Source: Blasia pusilla
Lineage: Eukaryota; Marchantiophyta; Marchantiopsida; Blasiales
Reading direction: 5' to 3'
Length of the DNA: 64,000 nt
Assembly: GCA_050084515.1 (NCBI GenBank)
Contig: CM114271.1
Span: forward strand, 29,016,001-29,080,000
Within the stretch, counting starts at the first letter, position 1, and every line of letters starts with the position of its first letter. Shown here one piece after another: positions 46,995 to 62,517 of this stretch. The position numbers and the translations under genes were made by a program. The notes beneath the pieces are model-generated. The model saw only the letters and a program-made list of their open reading frames with translations. It ran no database searches and was not told the DNA's origin.

Positions 46995-47723
46995 TCCCGT
47001 GCATGACATAGGAACTAGGATTAATTATTCAAACGACAATGTCCCCCTCCCCGTGGGGAAGAATTATTCCATCCACAAACAACCAACCGTCGCGTCATCA
47101 TCCCATCTACGGCGCAGCGATCCTCTAAAGACAATCTCACGTTTCTACGGTCCCACAAGCACCACAAGAACGAACTGTGACACGAGCGTGCCACCGCTCT
47201 GCGTTGCGGTGGCACAAATCTCGTACTTGGAGCCACGTTAGTTTAACCTAAACTACGCGCCACTTGGTTCTGCATTTATGATCCGACTGCAGTTGAGCAG
47301 AGACAACCACGGCACAAATCCAGATTCCGGACTCCTTCCCCTCACTACGGCTGCGATGCTTGGAGTCGCCGCAGTAGGGACTTCGGTCCTCGGCGCCCCA
47401 GCCAGAAATAGATACGTGGTTTGGAACAGAAGTCGGGAGTCCGCAGTAGCGCTACGGTGGTCGCTAGCTAAGTGGCGTGCTTCCGCACATCCAAGTGCCC
47501 CATGAGAGAAAGGAGAGGGAGAGGGGAGAAAGAGAAGGAAGGAGAGACACACAAAATCCTTATCGCCGATTTGTGCCAGTGATCCATCCATTCAGCTTCG
47601 CTCCGGGTGCTGCGGTGGTGGTGGTGGTATTTGAAGCGAGGAGTGGGGTTTGTGAAGTCCCTTTGCTGTTCTTCTCGCTTCGTTCCGTTGGTAGTGTGTC
47701 CAGACAAGAGAGAGTGTGTCGCC
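46995..47723 (+). promoter_or_regulatory. Upstream region and 5' leader of cpHSP70 copy B
   Basis: About 730 bp between the MULE and the start codon. It ends in a purine-rich GA tract (about 47503-47552) and a GTGGTGGTGGTGG stretch (47615-47627), probably 5' untranslated. GA-rich leaders are common in plant genes. No convincing heat shock element seen, unlike copy A. Confidence 0.45.
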
Positions 47724-50940
<3,217 letters not shown>

Positions 50941-52000
50941 ACTTTTTAGGAAAAAGCAAGAATACGAATACTTCCATTTCCAGTAATAAGAGCACCAAAA
51001 GGGTGCAGGTGTAACACAATTAGTGTAGGTAGAGTTGAGAAAATATACTCTGAGGAATCCATCCAAACCATAAAATTTATGGTCCTCGGTGTTTAGGAGG
51101 ACATCAACTCTTTATAATGCTTCCAGCTTTAAGGAGTTGTGGCGGATAGACAGTGGAGGTGAGCGACAGATGGTTTGCGGTGAGCAACAGATGATGCAAA
51201 CCATCGCCCTGCAGATTTTTGACTGAGGAATACCGTTTCTAGGCGTTTCTTCCGTGCTTTAAGGGAGTCTGGTGTTGACTTATCAGATGTCAGCGGCCTA
51301 AGTGCGATTTTACATGGTATGTTTGTACCATTATGATGAAAACCAGAAAGCAATATGAGTGAATCTAGCTGTCTCTACGGAGGCAGCAGCGAGCTCTCCA
51401 GGATTTGTCATATGCTTTCTACTTGGCTACTTGTGGGTCATAATAACTCAAGGTGTAGTAATTGTTGGTGCAGAAAGGATAATAGAAGCCCACGATTTAC
51501 GCTTCATTGTCACAAATTATCCTTCATCAGTGCATCTGCCGATTGTGCCCACTCGTTTTGAGAGATGTTAGCTGTTATAGAAGTCTACAGTGCGACTTGG
51601 AACGTGGAACACCACATGAACTGGACAAACGATATAGAACGGGGTATGGACATAATCTCCCCGAAAGTGGAGACTCTTGCAGTGAATGTTCAGCGAATCA
51701 AGCAATCTGAGTCCAGTCCAATCGTGATGGAAGCGTGTTTGGTAGGGTGAATGGCGGCTACAAACGTCATGCCACGCTTAACACCAACGAAATTGCGCAC
51801 TCACCGCCGCCTCCATAGACAGCCACTCACACCTTGCAATTAATTGGACTTCTCGGTTAGTTTCGACACATGCAACTTCTGGGATCAGTTTCGGGCCAGT
51901 GATCGTAAGCGCAGCACGCTTGCCCAAGTGGCGCAGGCCTAGAAATTATGGCAGCAACTCCGGAGGAAAGCTATCCCCTTGCAGTGGCCATAACCCGGTG
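50941..52000 (+). other. 3' flank of copy B, no further gene seen
   Basis: Probably 3' untranslated sequence at first. Open frames up to 77 residues show no recognisable domain. Confidence 0.4.
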
Positions 52001-52021
52001 AGCTACTCCGCTTATTTCTGT

Positions 52022-52189
52022 TTGGGCCCGAGCGTAACACGTGGTCCGGTTCTGAATCTTGGACGGTCTCTCTTCGTCTTTAGAATGGCACAACTACTGT
52101 CTTTTCTGGTTGGGCCCGGGCTTAACACGTGATCCGATTCTGAATCTTGAACGGTCTCTCTTCGTCATTAGAATGGCAACCACTGTCTA
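52022..52189 (+). repeat. Tandem direct repeat, about 88-bp period
   Basis: TTGGGCCCGAGCGTAACACG and TTGGGCCCGGGCTTAACACG start two copies (52022 and 52110). Each is followed by TTCTGAATCTTGGACGG or TTCTGAATCTTGAACGG and GTCTCTCTTCGTC. Function unknown. Confidence 0.85.
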
Positions 52190-52199
52190 CGACTCCTCG

Positions 52200-53985
52200 A
52201 CCCACTGGCCCTACTTTTCGAACTCCGACGCGGGTTGAGGTGTAACGATAAAGGAGAAAGGGGTTTGAAAGCCTGCACATGGATCCCACACACATTTTTG
52301 AGAAACATATTTTTTTATTTTATACTAGTGGGTATAATGGGAATGGGTATAATGGGAAATTTATTTATTTTACATGTCAAACGAACAAAGAGGTGTATGC
52401 AAATCAAGAAGGCATTTTCCAATAATAATACAAATTATTATATGAAAATATTTTTTTAAATATAAATCAAAAAATGATATTGAGATAACATGAAAATCTT
52501 GGGATAGCAAAAAATTTTTAAGAAAAAATTAATCACCATTGGTCTCGTGCATACAAGAGGTTCGAATACTATTATGATTGGAGCAAGATGTCTACATTTC
52601 ATTATTGAAGTTATGTTTTACCACCATTGTTTATTTTGCTCCTAAAATTAGTTTCTACGGATTGTAATGGTCTTTTTTAGTGTTTTTATTTATTTTGCTT
52701 GTATATTATTTTACGGGTTCTTCCTTTCTTTTCTATTTATATCAACTTTTTCTCTTAAACATATGCAAGGAAAAACTCAAAAAGATTCGTCATTATTTTC
52801 TTTTCTACCTTCGAAATGAGGGGATCATTAAGCATGTAAATGATTTTTTAAAAATTAACAAAAACTTCTTACAATTTCATTTTGGCACAAAGTTATCAAC
52901 TAAGAAACTTTCAAAATATATTTTAACCTTCATCTATCTTAACCCTATCACTCTAGAGAAAAACCATCCCTCTAAAGTTGTATAAGTCTCCTTCAATCAA
53001 TCCAAATAGCAAAATTTATATATTTATCCATGCATATAATCTCAACGCATGTCTTTCTAGTAAAGCGAAAAAAATCGGGTAATTTATTAACAAATGTGGT
53101 GTAATTTAGTTCAAGCATTAGTTAGATCATTTGATTATGGGACATCAATTTTCTTACAAGGATTGAGAATAGCAAGACTTTGTACTTTCCATCAATCTAT
53201 AATATTGAGGGAGGAACAATTCTTGGCTAGGACTATCATGTGTTAGCCACATATCCTTTAGTAAGTTAGGTTGTAGAAAAACAAATTTGAGAAGGCAAGT
53301 ATTGTACCAACTAAGGGTTGTAGAGTGGAATCAGTTTTCCTTGTACATAGCATAAGCATTAATACACTGGTGATAGCCCAATGCTACACATAAGCCTTAG
53401 ATACACGTTTTCTTACTTTAAAAGTTACATAACATTTTGTTATATGACAAAATTGTCCAATGAAATCATTCCAATTATAAGCCTTGTAAGTTGTACGGGA
53501 TTGATTGAATGTATGAGTAATAATCTTATACCCATGGAAAATAGAGAGATAAGGCACTAGTAATATATGTATTATAGAGTTAATTGTGATAAGAAAAATG
53601 GCAAGTTAGGTCTACACGCTCTATTGACATAATCAAGTATCTTAGTTGGTACAATTCTTGTTGCCTTCGTAAAAGTATGTGCATACTATGTTGAAATACA
53701 AGATTCACAAGAGATATACATTACAATTTTTATTTATGAAATATAAGTTTTATCGAAAGTCAAAAAAATAATGGAGAGAGGAGTGGTTTAGAATGTAATT
53801 GATCAATTATTGTTATTCGAGATAACCTGATTATATCCAATTTTGTGATTTAGATTGTAAATTAATGATTATTTTCAAGAGGACCAACCAAGCTACAATG
53901 GAGATTAAATTTCTCATGTCTTGCATTTAAAAGGGATCCTATTTATTTATTTTTGGATTTCTTACTATCCTAAGGATTGATGGTC
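52200..53985. other. AT-rich intergenic DNA
   Basis: No gene recognised. Contains the dispersed repeat copy at 52378-52432 (AAAGAGGTGTATGCAAATC). Confidence 0.4.
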
Positions 53986-53989
53986 TATA

Positions 53990-54485
53990 GAGATCACATG
54001 TGTAAGCAAAAGACCACTCATAATTTCCAATTATTTATATCTTGAAAGTTTTTTTATAATAAGACTTTAAGATTTGTAGTCTTCTTACTCTAGAGGCATC
54101 AAATCCAAATTCATTTCTTTATTGTCCCTATTAGAGCTCCACGTACATTTTCAACTCTTTTATTGTTCTATATCTCACATCCAACCTAAAATAGTGACTT
54201 ATGTCATCCTTAGCCTTCTTATTGTCTAACCATTGTGACATCTAAGATTATACCAAAATAAAGCTAACGATGACATAAGGCAATATTTTAGGTTGGATGT
54301 GAGATATAGAACAATAAAAGAGTTGAAAATATACGTGGAGTTCTAATAGGGACAATAAAGAAATGAATCTGGATTTGGTGCCTCTAGAGTAAAAAGACGA
54401 CAAATCTAAAAGTCTTATTATAAAAAAACTATCAAGATATAAAGAATTGGAAATTATGAGTGATATTTTGTTTACACATCTGATC
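53990..54485. repeat. Large foldback (inverted repeat, arms about 225 bp)
   Basis: The left arm (about 53990-54225) and right arm (about 54262-54485) are reverse complements with roughly nine of ten positions matching by eye, for example CATCCAACCTAAAATA at 54179-54194 and TATTTTAGGTTGGATG at 54283-54298. Loop of about 40 bases. Transcription would give a long hairpin; it may be a foldback transposon or MITE. An 85-residue minus-strand frame here is a by-product. Confidence 0.9.
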
Positions 54486-54489
54486 TTCA

Positions 54490-55130
54490 TTGTGACTCTA
54501 TTCACTCATCAAAGTGCTTATGTAATATTCTCAAAAGAGTTAGATGATTATTATGTTTATATTTTATGAGTATCACTGATGTTGTAAATATTTACAACTA
54601 TATGAAGTGTAATTATAACATGTGTATTTTATGTCCTGCAATATTATACATTTCTCTTATTTTCTTATGTTTTACAAGTAGTGTTAATAGATACATGGTT
54701 AATAACATGATATTGGTAGGTTTGTTTTAAAAAATCAATCAACTATATACTTCTCTGTAAAAAAAACATACTAAGCTCAATTTTTCCATGTCATATGTGA
54801 GAGATCTTCAAGGATTTAGGGAATTTTTCTATAATAACAATACAAAACTATATTTATAGAGGAAATTATGTTATACTATATTAAAATATGACTCCTCCTT
54901 GATTCCCAAATCCTTCACCATATGTTGCATGAGCATTACTTTTCTTCCACTTGTTAATATGTATTTGCTTATTTCATTTCTTATCAATAAAACTATTGTG
55001 TTCAATTTGATCTCGAAAATATCAACTATTACTTTATGCATTACACAAGTTGTGTACTATATATTTAGGATTAGATAGAGAACTACTCTAATCGTTAATA
55101 GTAGTTTTTTTACCTATATGATGTATTTTC
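54490..55130. other. AT-rich stretch, nothing recognised
   Basis: Short frames only. Confidence 0.4.
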
Positions 55131-55139
55131 CTTAAGGGA

Positions 55140-55660
55140 GGATGGATAATTAGTTAGGAGATGCACCTAGTAGGTAACGATAGCTCACCTAGTCTGCAAG
55201 AGAATGCGCAATTTGCAAGTAATGGATCAAACATACGTAGAGGTCATGGTAGAAGCTTTGGTGGTCGTGATGGATATCAAGCACATGGAGGAAGAGGTGC
55301 TCACCATAACATTTCTCATTCATCTGCAAACTAGTACCTGAAACAATCATAAAGTGGTGATGGTGGAAACCGTTGGGATTTTGATCAACAGTAGAGGGTC
55401 CTTAGATCTTGCAATTACTGTGGGATAAAGGGTCACTATGCAAGTTTTTGCTTCAAGAAGAAGGCAGATATGAGAAAGGAAGTCTTACAACAACAAAAAT
55501 ATGTGGCGCAACAATACCAAGGGCAATATCAAGAACAATAACATTTACAAACTGAGCGTCTCTTGATCGTGACTCATCAAATGGGAGCAATGCTCAAGAA
55601 AGACTCCATAATTGATTTGTATTTTGGCTCTGTGCATCAAATCACATGATCTCACATGTG
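55140..55660 (+). pseudogene. Copia gag fragment with zinc knuckle
   Basis: Reads GRGAHHNISHSS-like Gly/His-rich sequence, then the CCHC knuckle CNYCGIKGHYASFC (about 55409-55450) and a Gln-rich tail. Very similar to the copia split by element 3 (minus strand, 23900 and 26160). Stops present; no RT follows. Confidence 0.7.
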
Positions 55661-56079
55661 CATACCAAGTTTGATAAGGATTATGATTATGAGGAAGACA
55701 TTGGGGGAAAGGAAAATTGCCCAACATTAGCGAAAGGACATAACCATCGAGGAAGAAATTTGGAATTTATGGATTTATTTGTTTCTCTCTCTACGTATAA
55801 TACAAAAGAAATAAATAGGAGTGTGCCATGTGTTTTGTTTGGTTTAGGGTTTTTTTCTTGTTAGGGTGGGAACTTGTGACTTAAAGAAGGTCTTAGGGTA
55901 CTTTAACATAAACTACACTAGGTTAGTTCCAACCTCTATTGCTTGGACGTTGCAGTTTTCTCATAGATGGCTAAGAGACAGTGAACTCTGAGCAAGATGT
56001 TAAACAAAGAAGTAAACCAAGACTTTCCAAAGGATAGAAGTCGTTTAGGGTCATCGAATGGCAGGAAATTGACAAATCT

Positions 56080-58060
56080 TGTGCTCCTTCCACGAGTTAA
56101 ATCGAGAAGAATCAATTGGCTTGGAAGGATGTGTGGTACACCTTATTTGATTGGATAGAGTTTCATGTAGAATCCACTAGAATATTTTGCAAAGTTTGTA
56201 GCTAGAGGAAGGATAAGAATTCCTTTGCAAGAGATGGTGCCATAAATTATAAGGTTTTGGCCTTTACATATCATGGTAAATCCAATGAAATAATAAAGCT
56301 TGCTTAGGCTACTAATGTAGAAAATATGTCCATGGCCAAGGCCATAGCAAATACTAATCGACTTGTGACAATGCCTTGTTGACTTTGTTTAAATGTACAT
56401 ATTTTATTGCGAAGGAAACCATGGCTTTTGCCAAATTTCCGAATCTATGTAAGTTGCTACTTTTGATGACTGCACCCATTACCCAAGATTTATACTAAGA
56501 TGAGAAGAGTTGTGTTGATATATGTTATTATATTAGTCAATTTTTGCACAAAAGAACCCTTTAAAAAGTGCAAAACTCCTTTCTTTGGGATAATTATTGA
56601 TGAGTCTCCTAATATTTCAGTAACGGGTCCTCTCGTAGTATTTGCAACTTACTTACAAGAGGGGAAAGTCAATAATTATCTTATAGGATTGTTGCATTGT
56701 CTAGAAAGTGTTCCAATGCAACTACTAACAATCTTATAGAGTTGATCAAGGACTCTAGACTAGATATTTCTAAGATAATGGCTTTTGGATCATATGGATC
56801 TTCCACTATGGTAGGTAGTCAGAATGGAGTAGCATCTCAGTTGAAGCAAAAGGTAAACCCTTTTATGCTCTCTATACATTACGTTGCGCATAGGACCAAC
56901 CTAGCTACTTTGATAGCAACCAAAGGTATTAAGATGTATCTATAGAAATAGATTTTATCTTGAATACTATATTTGGATACTTTAGAAGGTCTTCAAAGAG
57001 GAAGTGTTGTCTTGCAACTTTGCACAAGAAGTTGAATGATTCTCAAAGGGTCATAAAAAAATATCATAAAATTCGTTGGTTGTCGCGATGGCGAGCCGTG
57101 ACTAGTTTGTGTGACTCTTTGGAGTCTATCCTCACATATTTCAAGGATATTCTTCACTCCAAAGACAATTGTAATGTTGCTTATATGTATAACAAGTTGA
57201 GGTCATTTGAAAAGATCTACCAGTTGTACTTTCTGGCAGACATATTGTTTATACTTGCTAACTTCAGTAAGGTTTTCAATTACAAGTTTGTAGATGTTAG
57301 TACCATTGGTAGTATTATGAATTTTGAGATTTCCTTTATTACAATGAACTTTGTCATGGAGAATCATGACTTGAATGCTTCTACATTCTCTTAGGCAATG
57401 CGTTATCATCTCTTACATGATTTTGGACCCCTTGGTGGATATTCAAAACAATTGCAAATATGAGATCATGGGTAGAAAGTACCATGACATTGAAATGATG
57501 AGGGATGGTACTAGAAGGGATTTATAGGCTGCTCTAACTTTCCAGAAGAGTTATGTTGAGAATGTATGTGCGGCCTTACAAGATCGATTCAAGGACAATA
57601 ATTTGATAGGTGCAATGAGGATTATGAATCCTCTGCCTATGCCCTCAAGGCTAGTAGGGTTGAACACTTGGGGTTGCAAGGATGTAGATGATCTTTGTGC
57701 ACATTTTGGAAGGGATGTTCCTTTGAGGGGTTATTTGCAACTTGTTGTTGTGAACTCAAGAGCCGTGCAACTAGAGTTTCTGCCCTCTAAGCTCATGGCC
57801 ACAAAAAAATGGAAAAACATAAACTTCGAGATTTGTGCATAATGGTAAGTTGAAGCCCATCCTTGCAATGTAAGTTCTCCAATTTGCTTGTATTAGCCAA
57901 CATTTCTAGGGTACAATGTGTAAATACTGCAATTTATGAGAGAGCTTTCTCTGTGCAGAATATGATAAAGAAAAAGTGTCGTAATAGATTAATGACTAAG
58001 CATTTAGATGTTGTTCTTAGGATAGCCTTGGAGGGGAAGATTGTTGACTAGGAGGATCTA
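56080..58060 (+). pseudogene. hAT-superfamily transposase, degenerate
   Basis: Matches the ZNF862/KIAA1586-like branch of hAT transposases: TPFFGIIIDESPNISVTGPL (56572-56630, catalytic Asp region), DISKIMAFGSYGSSTMVGSQ, NGVASQLKQKVNPFMLS and VAHRTNLATL (56770-56910). Then KYHKIRWLSRWRAVTSLCDS (57058-57117). At 57900-58045 a C-terminal dimerisation region reads YERAFSVQNMIKKKCRNRL, then TKHLDVVLRIALEG. The second Asp position in FGSDG-type context reads FGSYG. Several stops and frameshifts. Host-range or end repeats not identified. Confidence 0.8.
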
Positions 58061-58239
58061 CTGGTCGAATCGGTAGTGCTTTGGAAAATGTTTGCACACT
58101 TTAGATATGTGTATGCTAATCCTGAGAGATATGTGAATAATTTGGACAGTGCAGTAGTGGCTGAAATTGTACAAGATTCTCCAAGAGCACCAATTTCAAA
58201 TGTTTACTAGGTGGGGAGGGAGGGGTAAGAGGTGAGGGT

Positions 58240-58296
58240 CCCTTTTGTAGTACATTAAAGGTTTTGTCGAAAACTCTTTAATGTACTATGAAGGGG
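58240..58296. repeat. Hairpin
   Basis: CCCTTTTGTAGTACATTAAAG then GTTTT-gtcg-AAAAC then CTTTAATGTACTATGAAGGGG: a stem of about 25 bp with a 4-base loop and two or three mismatches. It follows the hAT relic and could be its inverted terminus region or a small MITE. Confidence 0.75.
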
Positions 58297-58399
58297 TTGG
58301 ATCCTTGGTTCCCAATTAGTGGGAAGCTTGGTTAGATTCAATTCCTGCAAAGGATGTGAACGTGGGATATAGGGAGTGAGGAAAGTATTGAAGACTAAG

Positions 58400-58697
58400 T
58401 TATAGTCAAGCTCATTGGATATCCAAACTGCTACATTTGGTACTCACACAAAGTAGGAAAGTTTAGTCTTGGTTAGTTAGTTAAACACGATTATCTTAAC
58501 TAGGATTAGTTAATAATAATTAGTTTAAATGAAGACTATGGTTAAGATTAGGGTTAAAGTTACTTGAACATACCCTATATAATTGAGAAGGGGAACAACC
58601 TCCACTCATTCCCTCATTGCAAATTTGGTTCTTCATGATGGTGTGTGAGTGAGAGAGTCGTATCCCACCTGTTATGCTTCTTTAGCAATTTTCTACA
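58400..58697 (+). repeat. Probable copia 5' LTR (3' boundary at 58697)
   Basis: The sequence before the primer site ends TTTTCTACA. A CCCTATATAATTGAG TATA-like stretch is at about 58571. The left boundary and the partner LTR were not found, so the extent is uncertain. Confidence 0.45.
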
Positions 58698-58709
58698 TGG
58701 TATTAGAGC
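58698..58709 (+). promoter_or_regulatory. Copia primer-binding site (initiator tRNA-Met type)
   Basis: TGGTATTAGAGC, one base different from the common plant copia site TGGTATCAGAGC, which pairs with the 3' end of initiator tRNA-Met. Confidence 0.7.
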
Positions 58710-59219
58710 GATATAATAACATCAATTGAAATTCTTGATGTTTGAGGAGAGAAGAGAGGCAAGAGAAGGCACACTTCTAGTTTGGGAGAAGGAAATTTCA
58801 ATCAAAGCTCAATGGCAGAAGATTTCAAGTGGAACTCTAGAGCTGAAGAAACTTTGGAGGCATTTTTTAGGTCCTTTCCGGTCGATTAAGCAATTTGGAT
58901 TTGCGTTGATCAAAACGATGTCAAAGTCTAGTTCTATTTGTTTTGTACAGCTCGTCGAGAGCTTTCCAACGTATCCAAAATTTCTTGATTGTCACATTGT
59001 GAACTCTTGCAAGAGCAATTTCAATGTAGGAAAGTGCAATTAGTGAAGGAAAGTTGTGCAGTTTGCTCTCTATAGGCCAATTTCGACTAGTTATTCCATA
59101 TAGTTGGTCAATTTTGGTCAATTTCTGTGTAGGAGTGGTCTGTGTTTTAATTGGAGTAGTGGAGAGTTTGAAATTACACTTTGTGTGTAAAATCGTTGTT
59201 CATGGAGTATTCCTCTACA

Positions 59220-59870
59220 ACAATTATAGGCCAGAATCTAGATAAGCAGAGTTACAATGTCTAGAAGTTTTGCATGAAGCAATTTCTCATGGTTCAAGAA
59301 CTATGGGAGCTTGTACGAGTGATGAAGCTAAACGAGGAGGTGAGAGGTGACTCAACAAACTTGAATGTTCGCGTTTGGAACAAACACGCAAGGCAAATAA
59401 TCCACTACATTTCAATAACGATCAATTCACCAATGATTGGTCACATTCAAGATGTTGATACTCCCACAGATGATTATGATGCATTGGAAAAGTTGTTCCA
59501 CACATCTATTAAGGCCAAAAAACTTCAATGGAAGCAAAAATTAAATGAAGTGAGGAAATGATCACAAAGCATCAATGACTACGTTTTGAGTATCAAACAA
59601 ATTGTTGATTATTTGAATAGCATAGGAGTGACTGTAGAAGATGATGATCTCATTTTGTTCACCCGTCAAAGCCTTCCAAGAGATTACAAGTCTTTTGAGA
59701 CATCTATCTCTGTGAGAGAGAAGTATTCAACCTTTCAAGACGGTAAATACGTTTTGTTGATTTGCTTCTTGTTTGTAATGACGAAAAGGAAACAAGAAGC
59801 AAGTGATAACTTGTTGCGGAGATGCGGAAGAAGGACAATAACTAAAAGTCTAAAACTTGTGAAATAACAA
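59220..59870 (+). pseudogene. Copia gag (UBN2 type)
   Basis: Open pieces 59274-59561 and 59586-59867 in two frames: STNLNVRVWNKHARQIIHYI, ALEKLFHTSIKAKKLQWKQK, SINDYVLSIKQIVDYL, LILFTRQSLPRDYKSFETSI. Typical copia Gag; the element stops before the zinc knuckle. The TGA at 59559-59561 breaks the frame. Confidence 0.75.
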
Positions 59871-62254
59871 ATGAAAAGCACCAAAAATTGCGTTAAGTAA
59901 CCTCTGTCAAGTTAGAAGTTATATCTAAATACATAGCAGGCTGAAGTCGATTGTGGGTTTTATAATACTCTAAAAAAATGGAATATCCTAAGGGCTAACC
60001 AATATGCAAAAATGTTGTGCAAGCGAAGCTTGGTCTCGGGTAGAACCTACAAATTATGGAGCTGATAGATTGGATCCCTCGCAGATTGCGGAGTTGAAAG
60101 ATTTGTAGGAAGAGCGTAGCTTTGCACAACGTCCGAGAGAGAACTAGAGCTGCCACAACTACTATAGTGTGTTCTTGCAATAGCGAGACGCAACGAGAAT
60201 CGGTGTAAGAATGCAGCGAGATTCGTCACAAGAATGCACAATAGCATTACAGTGGGCCAGACTCCAAAGGCTAGGGCTCTAACAAGGTAAAATGACAGGA
60301 AGCGTCGACTCAATCGACATTGCTGAAAGCGTGCAAAGATGAGAGACGAGTCACAACTGCGCGGCGAGAGTCACTCTGTCACAGTTGCACAGTGAGAGTC
60401 GAGATAGAGTTACAGCTGCGCTGCCGTAGTGCCTCAAAACGAAACTCGAAAGTCGAGACTCGACCGAAGAGTCACACGGTCTCACACCCGCAGTGCCACA
60501 CAGCGAGAGCAAGTCTAGAGACAAAGAGACTAGAGAGTCGAGACGAAGAGATGAGCCACGAGAGAATGCAGGGGCAAATGGTAGCCCCCAGCCTCCGCTC
60601 AACCCACTAACCCCTTCGAATATGGAGCCGTTGGGAATTGGAGTCGTCTCAGTCACAGACCCTACAGTGGACTCTGGAGGCATCTTGCCCTGAAGTGGAC
60701 GACCCTAAACTTGCAGAAAGATTCCAATGGATGTGAACATCTACTCAAGGTCCATTTAGATGCTGCCACCTCGCGCTCCTGAACTTGCTACTCTTAATAT
60801 TGTCTTGTCGGTTTTCCGGCGCTCAGATAGTAGCCCGGCGATAATCCGGATCTGAAATTGCAACGCAGCCATCTTCCGGCAACATCTTCTCGGAAATGGA
60901 CATTTACCGGCGAGATCCTCCCGGGAAGCAGCAAACTACCGGCAGATAATTCCCGGCAGACAATTTCTCGGCCGGGTAGGCGACACTCGGAAATGCTGCC
61001 GACTTTTTCCCCGGGACGACGGCAATTTCGTATTTCAGCCGGCCATCTCTACTCGCAGCCCCGAGCGTTGGTTTGGGTTTGAATATTGACGTATGTGTCT
61101 ATGACGCCTACTTTTAGACATTCTTTGCGGGCGCGGGCGGAGCGGTTTCCACATCTACCCGGGTGAAATGAAGTGCGAGTTTGTCGTTTCATTTGGTTTG
61201 GTTATTCGGCGATTTGACCTCTAACTCACGGCCGACTGTGGACGCCGACACCGTGGCACTGAATGAGCGGCCTTGCGGATCCGGCTTCCGTCTGCTCTCT
61301 GCAGTTCTGTACTTCGCCGTAACGGAATATACTGCGCCACCGGCACTTTCTTTGTTGCCGACCTAGTTTCCCAGCGTTTCAGCTTAGGAATGCTAATAGA
61401 GATTTAGGGTCACGGATGAGCACAACGTTAGGCAGATGGAATATTCGTTGAATGTGGTAAGTTGACTGATGTTGCTTTACCTGGACCACCGGGGCGGGGC
61501 GGGTTCGGACAAGGTGGTAGCGTGAACGATGTGAAGGCGAGAGAGCATCAGAAGCAGGATGTCGAGGAGGAGGAGGAGGAGGAACGAGGACGAGGGGGGA
61601 AATATTATTGTTGTCGTTGCGGGACGAGAAGCGCAGGAGCGGAGTTGCGTCGAGGAGACGAGAGAGAGAGGGAGAGAGAGAGAGAGAGAGCATGCGAGAC
61701 CTAAAAAACAGCAGGAACCCTAGGTGGGAATAAGCCGGTGCGCAGGGGAAGAAATCGGTACCGTAAGCAGGTTTGTTATGCGTGGAACAGGTTGATGAGA
61801 ATGAGCAATTGACGGGAATTTTTTAGAGCAGTGGAGGCGTAGGGGATGTGAGACGAATGGGGCCGGGATGAGGAGGAAGGTGGGAAGACGGAATTTGAAC
61901 GGAAAAGCAGTGCGAGAGGACCGGGGAGACGGAAATGATAAGGCAGCCATGGGATGAAGTGAGAATTGAGAGTGTGTACGGAGATGTTTCATGTGCGGTT
62001 GAAGTTTGATCGCAGAGGGTTGAGCAGAGAATGAGTTCTGAGCGGAATTACGAGCCACATGGACGAGCGCAGACGGAGTGATGGAGGAGGGTGAGAGGGA
62101 GGAACCAGGAGAGAGAAACACAGAGGAAGAGGAGGAGGAAGAAGAGGAAGAAGAAGGAGAACTAGGAGTACAGGGACAGGGGAACGATTTTAAGGAATCA
62201 GGAGAGAACGAGTATTGTGAAGGACGCTAGATAGCTGGATATCACTCAGGGACA
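59871..62254. other. Upstream region of MED14
   Basis: No intact gene recognised. 60800-61030 is GC-rich with recurrent CCGGC and CCCGGG blocks. 61550-61700 and 62090-62165 are purine-rich with GAG repeats (61660-61690), probably promoter or 5' leader of MED14. Frames up to 133 residues on the minus strand look like low-complexity by-products. Confidence 0.4.
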
Positions 62255-62475
62255 ATGGCGGAGGGAGTGGGATACACTCCGGGGCAACAGACAGTTGAGT
62301 TTTCTGTGTTAGTGAAGAAGGCTGCGGAAGACTCTTATTCAACTCTGAAGGAGCTGTGCGGAATAGCCCCAGAGCAGTCAGATTCTGAAAGAAAACTAAG
62401 CCTTCTGAAATACATTCTACGGACTCGCCAACGAATGCTTCGCTTGCTGGTTCTCTCGAAATGGTGTCGACAGGT

Positions 62476-62517
<42 letters not shown>

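Noticed and set aside
52540-52570. tRNA-like GGTTCGAATAC T-loop
   Set aside because: No acceptor, D or anticodon stems can be formed upstream.
54248-54505. 85-residue minus-strand protein
   Set aside because: Lies within one arm of the foldback; composition is AT-driven and no domain is visible.
61720-62121. 133-residue minus-strand frame upstream of MED14
   Set aside because: Ser/Pro-rich by-product of purine-rich leader DNA without recognisable motifs.
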